Below the pieces are notes generated by a model, which was not told the origin of the DNA, did not search any database, and saw only the letters and a program-made list of their open reading frames with translations. Source: Archaeoglobi archaeon (lineage in GTDB: Archaea > Halobacteriota > Archaeoglobi > Archaeoglobales > Archaeoglobaceae). Taken from it: DNA of 54,137 bases. Shown here in pieces: positions 1 through 8,491 of the stretch. The stretch is taken from positions 1 through 54,137 of the forward strand of contig JAPDIX010000005.1 in NCBI GenBank assembly GCA_029259345.1, given 5' to 3'. The first letter of the stretch is position 1; each line of letters opens with the position of its first letter. A program made the translations under genes and the position numbers.

Positions 1-355
1 CTCCGGGCACATCAAAGATGAGTACATCTGACTCGTCAGCAATGCTCTCGAGCGTATCCGTGACGCCCTCTTTCCTCATAAGGTCTTTCAACTTCATTCC
101 TGCAGGAATGACCTTTACACGTGCTAATCCGCTGTAGATGATGTCGTCAAGTTCTACTTCTCCACTGAAGAAATTGTTCAATGTGAGAGGAATGTCTTCT
201 ATTTGAGTAATGTTGTTAAGGGCAACCATAGAGGGGTCAAAGTCAATAACAGTAACCTCATATTCATTTTGAGCAAGCAAAACGGCTAAATTCATTACTA
301 AGGTTGTTTTTCCCTCCATATTTCCGCCAGATGTGACGACTATGCATTCTAACAT
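1..355 (-). CDS. MinD/ParA-like P-loop ATPase, N-terminal part
   Basis: The minus strand is open from an ATG at 353-355 to the window edge, giving the first 118 residues of a protein. Residues 9-18 read SGGNMEGKTT, a deviant Walker A of the MinD/ParA/CooC class, followed by an LVMNLAVLLAQ helix and a VIDFDP segment matching the A' motif; LIFDVPG near the cut end fits Walker B. Such ATPases position proteins or partition DNA, or load metals and Fe-S clusters; which of these applies cannot be told from the N-terminus. The gene diverges from the ABC transporter, with about 70 bases between the starts. The C-terminal half lies outside the window. Confidence 0.8.
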   Translation of the reverse strand, partial: MLECIVVTSGGNMEGKTTLVMNLAVLLAQNEYEVTVIDFDPSMVALNNITQIEDIPLTLNNFFSGEVELDDIIYSGLARVKVIPAGMKLKDLMRKEGVTDTLESIADESDVLIFDVPG

Positions 356-363
356 CACTTGTC

Positions 364-412
364 ACTATATTTTAAATAATTTAAATTTTTCCATGACAGA
401 TAAATTTTTAAA
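364..412 (+). promoter_or_regulatory. TATA-like boxes in divergent promoter region
   Basis: The region between the two divergent starts holds two runs of T/A (about 364-390 and 399-412). The second, atttttaaat near 402-411, lies about 25 bases before the ATG codons at 426 and 435, the spacing expected of an archaeal TATA box and a leaderless or nearly leaderless transcript. Assignment is by pattern only. Confidence 0.45.
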
Positions 413-425
413 TCAAGCTAATGTC

Positions 426-1445
426 ATGCAACCGATGTCATCACTGCGAGCTTACATAATAACAAGGCTTTTAATGGTTATTCCAACTGTGATAATTCTC
501 CTGACCTTGGTTTTCCTGATACTCCGCATTATCCCCGGTGATCCAATAACTTCAATGGTAGGTCAAAAAGTCCCCGAGGAAGTCTTGGAGAGGTTGAGAC
601 ACGAGGCGGGACTTGATAAACCCTATCACGTTCAATACATTGAGTATTTAACTGGAGTATTCACGGGAAATCTTGGAAAATCCATGATTTGGGGTAAAAG
701 GCCAGTAATTGCCGAAGTAATGGATCACTTTCCAGCAACTCTTGAACTGACAATTTTTGGATTTGCTCTTAGCGTTATTCTCGGGATAATTACCGGCTCG
801 ATTGCCGCCTTCAGGAGAGGTTCAAAAACCGATTCAGGAATGAGGATATACAGTATAATTGCCTACACACTCTTTATTCCTTGGTTTGGGATGCTTTTGC
901 AAATGCTTTTTGGTGTTTATCTTGAGCTACTCCCAATAGGAGGCAGAATAACACCCGGAAATTCACCTGAAACCATCACGGGTTTATATGTTCTTGACAG
1001 TATCCTCACACTAAATTCAACCTCCCTGATGGATGCACTCTCACACCTTGCCTTGCCATCCTTAACACTCGGCATTGTGCTTTCTGGAGCATACACCAGG
1101 CTGGTGAGAAACAATCTCATTGATGTTCTCAGTCAGGACTTCATAAGGGCTTACCGGGCAAGGGGTGTGAGAGAGAGGAAGGTAGTTTTCCACGCAATGA
1201 AGAATGCCTTCATTCCAGTTGTTACTCTTATGGGTTTACAATTCGCAATACTTCTTGCCGGGGCAGTGCTGACCGAATCAACGTTCTCGTGGCCAGGTAT
1301 GGGCACTTTTCTGATAGAGAGAATTGAGTACAGAGACTACACTGCAGTTCAGGGTGCAATAGTTTTCTACGCGATGTTTGTTGCGCTGATAAGCTTGGTG
1401 GTGGACGTGATTTACGCACTACTCGATCCGAGGATCAGGTACTGA
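426..1445 (+). CDS. Peptide/nickel-type ABC transporter permease (DppB/OppB family)
   Basis: Inner-membrane permease of a dipeptide/oligopeptide/nickel-type ABC importer, one half of the transport channel. The N-terminus (residues about 9-36) is the membrane helix typical of DppB; about six hydrophobic segments follow. The cytoplasmic EAA-type loop that contacts the ATPase lies at about residues 237-264 (FIRAYRARGVRERK). An upstream in-frame ATG at 333 exists, but it would overlap the divergent ATPase gene and add residues unlike the family; starts at 426 or 435 fit better, with a TATA-like box about 25 bases before. First gene of a four-gene operon. Family members carry peptides, nickel or sugars; the substrate is not determinable here. 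Confidence 0.9.
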   Translation: MQPMSSLRAYIITRLLMVIPTVIILLTLVFLILRIIPGDPITSMVGQKVPEEVLERLRHEAGLDKPYHVQYIEYLTGVFTGNLGKSMIWGKRPVIAEVMDHFPATLELTIFGFALSVILGIITGSIAAFRRGSKTDSGMRIYSIIAYTLFIPWFGMLLQMLFGVYLELLPIGGRITPGNSPETITGLYVLDSILTLNSTSLMDALSHLALPSLTLGIVLSGAYTRLVRNNLIDVLSQDFIRAYRARGVRERKVVFHAMKNAFIPVVTLMGLQFAILLAGAVLTESTFSWPGMGTFLIERIEYRDYTAVQGAIVFYAMFVALISLVVDVIYALLDPRIRY

Positions 1446-1454
1446 GGTGGTAGA

Positions 1455-2315
1455 ATGGCAGAGGTTAGGAATCTTGCAACAACGATATTCAGTTTCCTTC
1501 CAGAGGCTGAAGGGAGGTACATGGTTTTGACGGGACTGGGGATAATCATAACCGTCGCTCTTATGGCTATTTTTGCACCACTTATAGCCCCCTATGACCC
1601 AATAAAGTCGAGCGGGGATGTTTTACAGCCCCCAAGTGCAAAACACCTCATGGGAACGGATAATCTCGGAAGAGACGTATTTTCCAGAATTATATTCGGA
1701 TCCAGAGTCGTTCTGGCTGTTGTTTTCTCGGCCTCAATAATCTCAATGATTGTTGGTGTGCCCCTCGGACTTATTTCCGGTTACTTTGGCGGAAAGCTTG
1801 ATAGAGTTCTTTCGATACTGATGGACAGTATGTATGCCTTTCCAGGATTGATTCTTGCCATTGCCATTGCTGCCGTTCTCGGTCCAAGCGTTTTCAATGC
1901 GGTCGTTGCAATCTCAGTTGTTTACGTCCCCACATACTTCAGAATGATACGCGGCCAAACTCTCAGTCTCAAATCCCTTCTATTCGTCGAGGCTGCCAGG
2001 GCGATCGGAGCTACAGACTGGAGAATTATGAGAAAGTACATCTTCCCCAACCTTATCCCTACCTTGGTAGTTGTCTTCTCCCTCAGCGTTGCAGATGCAA
2101 TACTTACCGAGGCAGGTCTGAGCTTCCTCGGATTTATCGTCAGCGCTCCCACGCCTGACTGGGGTTTTGAGCTTGCTTCAGGAAGACCATACCTTCCAGC
2201 CGGCTACTGGTGGATGATAACTTTCCCCGGTCTGATGGTGATGCTTCTTTCACTCGGATTCGCACTGGTGGGGGAGGGGCTCAGTGAAATTTATGCGCCG
2301 AGGAGGGAAAGATAA
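1455..2315 (+). CDS. Peptide/nickel-type ABC transporter permease (DppC/OppC family)
   Basis: Second permease of the importer, 286 residues. The N-terminal region with the first membrane helix (about 26-46) and APYDP just after it, then GTDNLGRDVFSRI (about 68-80), are hallmarks of the DppC family. Several further hydrophobic helices follow, and the EAA loop lies at about 177-203 (AARAIGATDWRIMRKY). The gene begins 9 bases after the first permease and its stop shares one base with the start of the first ATPase gene, so translational coupling is likely. It should pair with the product of 426-1445 to form the transmembrane channel. Confidence 0.92.
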   Translation: MAEVRNLATTIFSFLPEAEGRYMVLTGLGIIITVALMAIFAPLIAPYDPIKSSGDVLQPPSAKHLMGTDNLGRDVFSRIIFGSRVVLAVVFSASIISMIVGVPLGLISGYFGGKLDRVLSILMDSMYAFPGLILAIAIAAVLGPSVFNAVVAISVVYVPTYFRMIRGQTLSLKSLLFVEAARAIGATDWRIMRKYIFPNLIPTLVVVFSLSVADAILTEAGLSFLGFIVSAPTPDWGFELASGRPYLPAGYWWMITFPGLMVMLLSLGFALVGEGLSEIYAPRRER

Positions 2316-3259
2316 TGCTGCTCGAAGTGGAGAATTTGACAACGCTCTTTAGGACGAAGAGGGGAATTATCAAGGCAGTTGACAACGTATCGCTATCCCT
2401 TGAAAAGGGAGATTTTATCTCAGTTGTTGGTGAGAGTGGATGTGGTAAATCTACCCTCGCTTACTCGATAATCAGATTGATAGATTCCCCCGGAGAGATT
2501 GCGGGCGGTAAAATTTACTTTGACGGCAAAGAACTTACGAGCCTGAGCGAGGAAAAAATGAGGAAGGTTAGGGGGAAGGAAATAGGGATGGTCTTTCAGG
2601 ACCCAATGACCAGCTTGGATCCTCTCGAAAAAATTGGTGACCAGATAACCGAAACCTTGATGGAGCACATTGATGTCACGAAAAAGGAGGCGTGGGGGAT
2701 TGCAAGAGAGATGCTCGAAAAAGTTGGTTTGCCCCCTGACAGAGTCGATTCCTATCCTCACCAGCTTAGCGGCGGACAGAGGCAGAGGGTGGTTATAGCA
2801 ATGGCCGTTAGCCTAAATCCGAAGCTACTAATTGCTGATGAACCTACAACAGCTCTTGACGTGATCGTTCAGGAAAAAATAATGGACTTGCTCAATGAAA
2901 TGAGAAAGGAGGGCAGGGCGATAATGCTTATCACCCACGACTTTGCTCTTGCTGCCGAGAGTAGCGACAGAATAGCTGTGATGTATGCCGGCTGGATCGT
3001 TGAAATGGGAGATGCTGACAGATTAACGAAAGAGCCCATGCATCCCTACACAAGGGGTCTCATTGAGTCCGTTCCAGATGTGTGGGTCGATAGAGAGATC
3101 AAGCCTCTACCCGGATTCCCTCCAGACCTTGCCAAACCGCCAGAGGGGTGCAGATTTAGGCCAAGATGTCCTTTGGCAACGGAAAAGTGTACGAAGGAAC
3201 CACCGGGTGTTGAGGTTGACGGCAGATACGTAAAATGTTGGCTTTTTGAGGTGGAATAA
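2315..3259 (+). CDS. Peptide/nickel-type ABC transporter ATP-binding protein (DppD family)
   Basis: ATPase subunit, 314 residues. Walker A GESGCGKST is at about 39-47, the Q-loop region FQDPMTSLDP near 95-104, the ABC signature LSGGQRQRV at about 150-158, Walker B LLIADEPTT near 171-179 and the switch His in ITHD about 207-210. The C-terminus (about 260-310) is the oligo_HPY region with cysteines arranged CRFRPRCP...C...C; in this family that element can bind a [4Fe-4S] cluster. Overlaps the next ATPase gene by one base. Should form a heterodimer with the product of 3259-4230 and power the two permeases. Confidence 0.93.
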   Translation: MLLEVENLTTLFRTKRGIIKAVDNVSLSLEKGDFISVVGESGCGKSTLAYSIIRLIDSPGEIAGGKIYFDGKELTSLSEEKMRKVRGKEIGMVFQDPMTSLDPLEKIGDQITETLMEHIDVTKKEAWGIAREMLEKVGLPPDRVDSYPHQLSGGQRQRVVIAMAVSLNPKLLIADEPTTALDVIVQEKIMDLLNEMRKEGRAIMLITHDFALAAESSDRIAVMYAGWIVEMGDADRLTKEPMHPYTRGLIESVPDVWVDREIKPLPGFPPDLAKPPEGCRFRPRCPLATEKCTKEPPGVEVDGRYVKCWLFEVE

Positions 3260-4230
3260 TGCTCAAAGTTGAGGGACTGAAGAAATACTACCCAGTGCAG
3301 AAATCCTCCATCGAAGTTTTGCTTACAAAAAGAAGGGATTTCGTAAGGGCTGTTGATGGTGTAACCTTCGATGTTCAGAAAGGAGAGGTTCTTTCGTTGG
3401 TTGGTGAAAGCGGATGTGGAAAAACCACAACTGGCAGAATTCTTGTCGGGCTTGAAACCCCCACAGACGGTAAAATATACTTCAAGGACAAGGAAGTCAC
3501 CTCAATGGAAAAGGATGAGTTGAGAAGGCTCAGAAAATACATCCAGATGGTATTTCAAGACCCATATGCATCCCTAAATCCAAGAATGAAAATAGGGGAG
3601 CATCTTGAAGACTCTTTAGCAGTACATGGAATTGCCGAAGGTGAGGAAGCGAAAGAGATGGCTATGGCTATGCTCGACAGAGTTGGATTGCCGGGGGAGC
3701 AGTTTTACAACAGAATGCCGTACCAGCTGAGCGGTGGACAGAGGCAGAGGGTTGCAATTGCAAGGGCAATGATACTAAAACCAGAGTTCGTTGTCGCAGA
3801 TGAGCCAGTATCAATGATTGATGTGAGCCTCAGAGCGGCAATTCTTGATCTGCTCATGTCATTCAGAGAGGAGTATGATTTGAGTATGATTTTCATCACC
3901 CACGATCTGTCAGTGGCGAGGCTGGTAGGAGACAGAATAGCTGTGATGTATCTCGGAAAGATTGTCGAAATAGGGGAAACAAGGAAGGTTATACACAGCC
4001 CAAGACATCCTTACACCGCCGCTTTACTCTCTTCTGTCCCCAGCTTCATGAGGAGGAAGAAAAGAGTGGAGATTATTGGAGACATAGCCAACCCAATTGA
4101 TATACCATCGGGGTGCAGATACCACCCCAGATGTCCCTTTGCGAGGGATGTTTGCAGAAAAGATGAACCTGAGCTTGAAGGAGACAGACATCTCTTCGCA
4201 TGTCATTTCCCACTTGAACTCACTTTTTAA
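3259..4230 (+). CDS. Peptide/nickel-type ABC transporter ATP-binding protein (DppF family)
   Basis: Second ATPase subunit, 323 residues. Walker A GESGCGKTT lies near 49-57, FQDPYASLNP follows, the signature LSGGQRQRV is near 157-165 and Walker B FVVADEPVS near 178-186. The C-terminal oligo_HPY segment again carries four cysteines (GCRYHPRCPFARDVC...C). Last gene of the operon. No extracellular substrate-binding protein gene is present before or after, so that component must be outside the window or encoded elsewhere, and this leaves the substrate open. Confidence 0.93.
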   Translation: MLKVEGLKKYYPVQKSSIEVLLTKRRDFVRAVDGVTFDVQKGEVLSLVGESGCGKTTTGRILVGLETPTDGKIYFKDKEVTSMEKDELRRLRKYIQMVFQDPYASLNPRMKIGEHLEDSLAVHGIAEGEEAKEMAMAMLDRVGLPGEQFYNRMPYQLSGGQRQRVAIARAMILKPEFVVADEPVSMIDVSLRAAILDLLMSFREEYDLSMIFITHDLSVARLVGDRIAVMYLGKIVEIGETRKVIHSPRHPYTAALLSSVPSFMRRKKRVEIIGDIANPIDIPSGCRYHPRCPFARDVCRKDEPELEGDRHLFACHFPLELTF

Positions 4231-4283
4231 CACTTCAGTTTCATAGCAAAAAATATTTAATATTTCATCCCGTAAATTGATTT

Positions 4284-4727
4284 GTGCTCGTGGCAGAAGT
4301 GTATGGGTTATTTGCCGTGAAAAGCGTATTTGGTAGTTCCCCTGTAGTTGTACTCAGGACAGAGGACGGTAGGGTTTTGCCAATATACATAGGATTTGCA
4401 GAAGCTCTCTCAATCTATTACGCACTACGTGGGGACGTTCCCCCGAGACCGATGACGCACGATCTAATGGTTGACGTCATAAGCAAGCTAAATGCGAGAG
4501 TTGAGAAGATCGTGATTGATGACCTTATAGACAACACGTTTTATGCGAGACTTGTTCTGAAGCAAAACGATAAAACGATAGAGATTGATGCAAGGCCGAG
4601 CGACAGCATAGCAATTGCATTGAGACTTGCATGCCCCATATTTGTCGAGGATGAGGTCATGGATGAGGCTGGAAATGAGGAGCTGCCATCCGAGTTTGTG
4701 GACTTTAGCGAGGGTTTTGGGATTTGA
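4284..4727 (+). CDS. Bifunctional nuclease family protein (DUF151)
   Basis: 147 residues matching the DUF151/BFN fold: the LRTEDGRVLPIYIGFAEA segment near 24-41, then the MTHDLMVDVISKL stretch and the ARPSDSIAIALRL signature about 103-115. Members have reported nuclease activity in plants and are widespread in archaea and bacteria with poorly defined function. The start is a GTG at 4284 (a second in-frame GTG is at 4290); an atatttaata TATA-like box near 4251-4262 suggests a leaderless message with its own promoter. The 3' end overlaps the convergent Brix gene by 23 bases. Confidence 0.85.
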   Translation: MLVAEVYGLFAVKSVFGSSPVVVLRTEDGRVLPIYIGFAEALSIYYALRGDVPPRPMTHDLMVDVISKLNARVEKIVIDDLIDNTFYARLVLKQNDKTIEIDARPSDSIAIALRLACPIFVEDEVMDEAGNEELPSEFVDFSEGFGI

Positions 4728-5169
4728 TATAAAGTATCTTCATCATGAAAACAACTTCATCCTGATATAGAAACTGCCAGATATTGTCTCTAACAACAAC
4801 TTTTTTTGGAAAATCAAATTTTCTTGTAAGCTTTGTTCCAGCTCTGGTTTGCGGTATTGCACCAAACACAAGCGGGTCTATCGGAGTTTTGCCTTGAAAA
4901 ACCACTGCACTATCATCCATCTCAATTTTATTTATGTTGCTGGCGGTAAAACCGATTCTCAACACCTCTTCACCTTTTCTGTATAGACTCAGTATTGCAG
5001 GATTACCCTTAACCTCCGAAATGATCCAAAAGTTTTCTGAAATAGATTTGAGCTCTTCTAAGCTCATCTTACCTCTGTTAATGTATCTCCAGTTAAAGAA
5101 TCTCGCAATAACCTTTGCAAATCTCCTCGTCTTTCTGCCGGGTTTTCTCGACGTTGTTACAAGACACAT
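4705..5169 (-). CDS. Brix domain ribosome biogenesis protein (Imp4-like)
   Basis: 154 residues. The N-terminus CLVTTSRKPGRKTRRFAK (2-19), followed by NRGKMSLEEL, is characteristic of the archaeal Brix/Imp4 family, whose eukaryotic relatives (Imp4, Brx1, Rpf1/2, Ssf1) act in rRNA processing and ribosomal subunit assembly. The archaeal version is a single compact Brix domain of about this size. It is the last gene of the minus-strand run that begins at 8459 and overlaps the gene before it by 13 bases. Role in archaea is inferred from the eukaryotic relatives. Confidence 0.85.
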   Translation of the reverse strand: MCLVTTSRKPGRKTRRFAKVIARFFNWRYINRGKMSLEELKSISENFWIISEVKGNPAILSLYRKGEEVLRIGFTASNINKIEMDDSAVVFQGKTPIDPLVFGAIPQTRAGTKLTRKFDFPKKVVVRDNIWQFLYQDEVVFMMKILYIKSQNPR

Positions 5170-5741
5170 CTCACAAAACCGTCCTCAGTCATTCCAAAAA
5201 TTATATTTCCGGATTTTTCAGGGATTACAATCCCTTTAGCTTCATCCATACTCTCAATCTTCTTTACCGAGCTTATAACAAAATCCTCAATGACTACATC
5301 GAGAAATTCTCCGGAATTCGCTGGTTTGCATTCACAACCGTAAAAGTTTGCAGGCATCAGGTTATATACTCCACCCTCCTCCTCACTCCCAAGTTCCTCA
5401 CCGAAAAGAATTTCCTGAAGGCTTTTGCTAAAAAAACGCCAGTCTGCTTCAACAAGAAACTGTCTGGGGAAGGCTGAAAAATACGTGACTACTTCCTCAA
5501 CATTCTCTTTCCCATGGATCCATCTGCAGTTTTTGCAGCTCCAAACATAACTACCAGTGGATGAAACAATGAGTTCTCCACCGAGCCGGTAAATCAGGCA
5601 TGGATAGAAAGGACAGTAACACAGAGAGCAGTCCTGTCCCTCAAAGTGGCACGGATAGTAGTAGCATTCAAGAGCTGAGCCTGAAAAGTCTTCCATTGCA
5701 GCAAAGAGATCAATAAGGGCTCGCTCTCTCTCGTTCTTCAT
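5157..5741 (-). CDS. Protein with cysteine-rich small domain (PF04071-like)
   Basis: 194 residues. Residues about 24-80 contain a dense cysteine region: CYYYPCHFEGQDCSLCYCPF, then PC about ten residues on and CKNCRWIHG, resembling the cysteine-rich small domain proposed to bind metal. The remainder has no motif I recognise, apart from a CEC triplet near residue 136. It overlaps the DUF89 gene start region by 4 bases and the Brix gene by 13, so it is translated in the same operon. The domain has been seen near cobamide-related genes in other archaea, but nothing around here is cobamide-related. Function unknown; a metal-binding role is inference. Confidence 0.6.
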   Translation of the reverse strand: MKNERERALIDLFAAMEDFSGSALECYYYPCHFEGQDCSLCYCPFYPCLIYRLGGELIVSSTGSYVWSCKNCRWIHGKENVEEVVTYFSAFPRQFLVEADWRFFSKSLQEILFGEELGSEEEGGVYNLMPANFYGCECKPANSGEFLDVVIEDFVISSVKKIESMDEAKGIVIPEKSGNIIFGMTEDGFVRCVL

Positions 5742-6604
5742 TCAACCACCTTTGCTACCATATCCCCAACTTCAACCCCAATCTCCCTCGCCACAGGCTC
5801 ACACTTGGCTGTTAGCAAGAAGGCGATTGGCTTGAATTCAGCATCTGAAAGACATTCGTAATTTGCCATCCCCTTTGCAACTATCACATCGGCCTCTTCA
5901 AGACGTTTTAGCGTTTCCTCAGGCAGCTCCTCCCTTATAATACCAATCGCCCCTTTTCCATTCGTCAGAAGCTCATCTGCTATCTTTTCAACACCCGCAA
6001 GTTTTGCATCTTCAGTGGTGGCATCGCTTATGATCGCTTTTCCTCTCACAACAACAGTAAGTCTTTCAGAGTATTTTTTAATTTCCTTCATTAGAAGGGT
6101 GTCGAACACTATCTCTCCTGCATTGTCGGTCAGATAAACCACCTTCCCGCTGCAGAGGTCTCTCAGCCTCGATACGTTATCAATAGCCAACCCTTCTTCA
6201 ATTTTCCTGAGGAGATATTTCTGAAAATCTCTTTCAACAACTTTGTGACCCTGAACACCATAATCGAAAGTATTTGCAACGATTGAAATGATGACTGCAG
6301 CCTTAAAAGGGTCTTCAGACTCCTTAACTATTTTCTCCGCCATAGGTAGTGATTCCAGAGCAACCCTGTTTGCGCTCCCTTTCACCTTCCAATAGGGATC
6401 ATCAACTCCGAGAATCTCATAAACCCTTCTGTGAATTCTAGTGGCGAGATGAGCATTAATGGGTTTGAGTGGAAAGTTCTCAGCCAAAATTGAAAGAGAC
6501 TCTTCCACACATCTTGCAATAACCTCCTCATCGTCAGTAACAAGCTTCGCTTCATAGTATACCCTTCCGAGAAGGCATGAAGGACAAAGGGGAGAGATTT
6601 TCAT
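5738..6604 (-). CDS. DUF89 / damage-control phosphatase-like protein
   Basis: 288 residues from the ATG at 6602-6604. An N-terminal CPSCLLGR near residues 8-15 marks the archaeal/plant-type subgroup of DUF89. LTDNAGEIVFD (about 166-176) holds the Asp-Asn-Glu residues that bind the catalytic metal, and VVRGKAIISDAT plus VIAKGMANYE further on match conserved family blocks. DUF89 proteins are metal-dependent phosphatases acting on damaged or overflow phosphometabolites; the substrate here is unknown. A start further upstream (6682) would add residues not typical of the family. Even with this start, it overlaps the DUF429 gene by 53 bases, which is unusually long. Confidence 0.85.
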   Translation of the reverse strand: MKISPLCPSCLLGRVYYEAKLVTDDEEVIARCVEESLSILAENFPLKPINAHLATRIHRRVYEILGVDDPYWKVKGSANRVALESLPMAEKIVKESEDPFKAAVIISIVANTFDYGVQGHKVVERDFQKYLLRKIEEGLAIDNVSRLRDLCSGKVVYLTDNAGEIVFDTLLMKEIKKYSERLTVVVRGKAIISDATTEDAKLAGVEKIADELLTNGKGAIGIIREELPEETLKRLEEADVIVAKGMANYECLSDAEFKPIAFLLTAKCEPVAREIGVEVGDMVAKVVE

Positions 6605-7190
6605 ATAGTATCCTCGTTGTTGTGGGGTTATTAACTTTACCAAAACCACCCAGACTAAGCTGAAGGTTGCCTTTCGGCACAACTATCTCCCCATCAGAGC
6701 CCTTCAGCAAAATACCCTTACCCCTGTCATACAGCATAACTGTCAGAGCAGCGATTATCGCATCAACCTCGTCATGGTTAGCCTTCTCAACCTCAACAAA
6801 CCTCGATAGACTGCAGATTATCTCACTCAATCCATCCTTTGTGCGTTTCTTTGCTTTCGGAGCTATGTCAAGAATTACCCTCGTGGCATAGGGGTAAACC
6901 TCGTATACTTTAACCCCCTTCTTTCTAAGCTCCTCTGCGATCTCCATGCCCCTCAATGAAATTTTCCTGAAAAAGGAAGCAGTTGGAGGAAACAGCCTTA
7001 TTCCCATTTTCAAAAGAAGTCGTTCACATTCCCTAAATGCTCCCCTTTCAGGAAAGCTAAGCGGAGCATCTATGCCCGCAAGCTTGACGTCGCTCAAGTC
7101 CAGCTCCTCGTATTCCCCAACAAATTCAACGCCATCACTTATTACAGCAGCGTGACATTTCTTCAGCCCAACATCCACCCCGCAATACAT
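6552..7190 (-). CDS. DUF429 family protein, predicted RNase H-fold
   Basis: 212 residues. The start MYCGVDVGLKKCHAAV and the AGIDAPLSFP block (about 39-48) match DUF429 proteins, which are predicted RNase H-like nucleases; the Asp residues in GVDVG and GIDAP and the later NHDEVDAIIAAL are the likely acidic active-site positions. It begins 1 base after aroC ends and its C-terminal 17 codons overlap the DUF89 gene in another frame. The last 30 residues (after GGFGKV) look poorly conserved, which may mean the overlap arose by loss of an earlier stop codon. Activity is predicted, not established. Confidence 0.75.
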   Translation of the reverse strand: MYCGVDVGLKKCHAAVISDGVEFVGEYEELDLSDVKLAGIDAPLSFPERGAFRECERLLLKMGIRLFPPTASFFRKISLRGMEIAEELRKKGVKVYEVYPYATRVILDIAPKAKKRTKDGLSEIICSLSRFVEVEKANHDEVDAIIAALTVMLYDRGKGILLKGSDGEIVVPKGNLQLSLGGFGKVNNPTTTRILYENLSPLSFMPSRKGIL

Positions 7191-7191
7191 A

Positions 7192-8274
7192 CTACCTGAA
7201 ACTTCTTGGAATCATACCCTGAAGCATCATACAGTCTGCAATTGTCAGCGCAACCATAGCTTCTACAACAGGAACAGCCCTTGGCACGATGCAGGGATCG
7301 TGTCTACCCTTAACGCTAATTTCCACCTCTTCCATCCTCTCGTAATCAACAGTTCTCTGCCTTTTTGAGATTGATGCCGTTGGTTTTATCGCTGCCCTTA
7401 CAACTATATCCTCACCGTTCGATATCCCACCGAGAATTCCTCCGGCGTTGTTGCTCTCAAAGACAATCTTTCCACCCCTTATTACGATCGGGTCATTGTT
7501 CTCACTCCCCTTCTTCCTCGCTGCATTAAATCCAGCCCCAATTTCAACCCCTTTAACTGCCGGAATCCCCATCACGGCGTAGGCAAGATATGCATCGAGT
7601 TTTCCGAAAACTGGCTCTCCAAGACCTGCCGGGACATTTTTAGCTATAACCTCAACGATGCCTCCAACGCTGTCCCCTTCACTCATCGCCTCCCTCAGTC
7701 TCCTTTCAGCCTCCTTCTCAGCCTCTACATCAGGCATTCTTAGCGGGCTTTTTTCCGCTCTCTCAAATGCCCTCTCGACATCATCTATTCTGCATTCAAC
7801 TCCAGCTATTTCCTTGGAGTATCCAAAAACCTTAACCCCAAATTTCTCGAGTAAAAGCTTCGCCATCGCCCCAGCAGCGACCCTCGCAGCAGTTTCTCTG
7901 GCAGATGCCCTTCCACCTCCCCTCCAGTCTCTGATGCCAAACTTCGCCCAGTAGGTGTAGTCCGCATGTCCCGGTCTGAAAACTGTTCTAAGTTCTTCAT
8001 ATGGTTTTGAATCTACATCTGTGTTCCAGATTAGCATTGACACAGGAGTGCCAACAGTTTTTCCCTCAAAAACACCAGAAAGGATCTCTACCCTGTCTTC
8101 TTCTTTTCTCTTTGAGGCAAACCTCCCTCCCGGTCGCCTTCTCTTCATCTCTTTGTTGATATACTCGGTGTCTACTTCAATTCCAGCCGGAAATCCATCA
8201 ATAATGCATCCAACAGCCTTCCCGTGGCTCTCTCCAAACGTGGTTACTTTAAGTAAATAGCCAAAGGTGTTCAT
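7192..8274 (-). CDS. aroC: Chorismate synthase
   Basis: 360 residues, the usual length. Catalyses 5-enolpyruvylshikimate-3-phosphate to chorismate with reduced FMN, the last step of the shikimate pathway. N-terminal TTFGESHGKAVGCIIDG, RRRPGG (about 45-50), and RPGHADYTYWAKFGIRDWRGG with ASARETAARVAAGA near 105-140 are the family signatures; the two catalytic His residues are those in GESHG and in RPGHAD. Stop and start overlap with neighbours (4 bases with the tautomerase gene). No other shikimate gene is in this window. Identification is secure. Confidence 0.97.
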   Translation of the reverse strand: MNTFGYLLKVTTFGESHGKAVGCIIDGFPAGIEVDTEYINKEMKRRRPGGRFASKRKEEDRVEILSGVFEGKTVGTPVSMLIWNTDVDSKPYEELRTVFRPGHADYTYWAKFGIRDWRGGGRASARETAARVAAGAMAKLLLEKFGVKVFGYSKEIAGVECRIDDVERAFERAEKSPLRMPDVEAEKEAERRLREAMSEGDSVGGIVEVIAKNVPAGLGEPVFGKLDAYLAYAVMGIPAVKGVEIGAGFNAARKKGSENNDPIVIRGGKIVFESNNAGGILGGISNGEDIVVRAAIKPTASISKRQRTVDYERMEEVEISVKGRHDPCIVPRAVPVVEAMVALTIADCMMLQGMIPRSFR

Positions 8275-8459
8275 CTTTCTCTGTCAGCTATTAGCATTCC
8301 CCCAACACCGACATTCTCGGCAGGTGGCTCGTGGATAAGAATCGTTATCGCTTTTCTGTCCATATTGTAAACCTCTGCTGCAACATCAGTCAGCTTTTCT
8401 ACAAACTCTCTCTTTTTCTCCGTATCCAGCTTAGGCCCGTAAACTATCAAAACCGGCAT
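8271..8459 (-). CDS. 4-oxalocrotonate tautomerase-like small protein
   Basis: 62 residues starting at the ATG 8457-8459. After removal of Met the N-terminus is PVLIVYGPKL, the Pro-1 that acts as general base in this superfamily; the rest (EKKREFVEKLTDVAAEVY, then ITILIHEPPAENVGVGG) fits the beta-alpha-beta fold and the hexamer-forming tail. An upstream ATG at 8475-8477 would hide the catalytic proline and is therefore unlikely. First gene of the minus-strand run, overlapping aroC by an ATGA. The physiological substrate is unknown. Confidence 0.85.
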   Translation of the reverse strand: MPVLIVYGPKLDTEKKREFVEKLTDVAAEVYNMDRKAITILIHEPPAENVGVGGMLIADRER

Positions 8460-8491
8460 AAAAAATGTTTGACGCAAAGAAATAAAAATTT

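Noticed and set aside
333-425. Longer N-terminus for the first permease (ATG at 333)
   Set aside because: It overlaps the divergent MinD-like gene and covers its promoter; the extra residues do not fit the DppB family.
4934-5477. Two plus-strand frames of 101 and 120 codons over the Brix and Cys-rich genes
   Set aside because: They are opposite to genes with recognisable domains and give no known motif.
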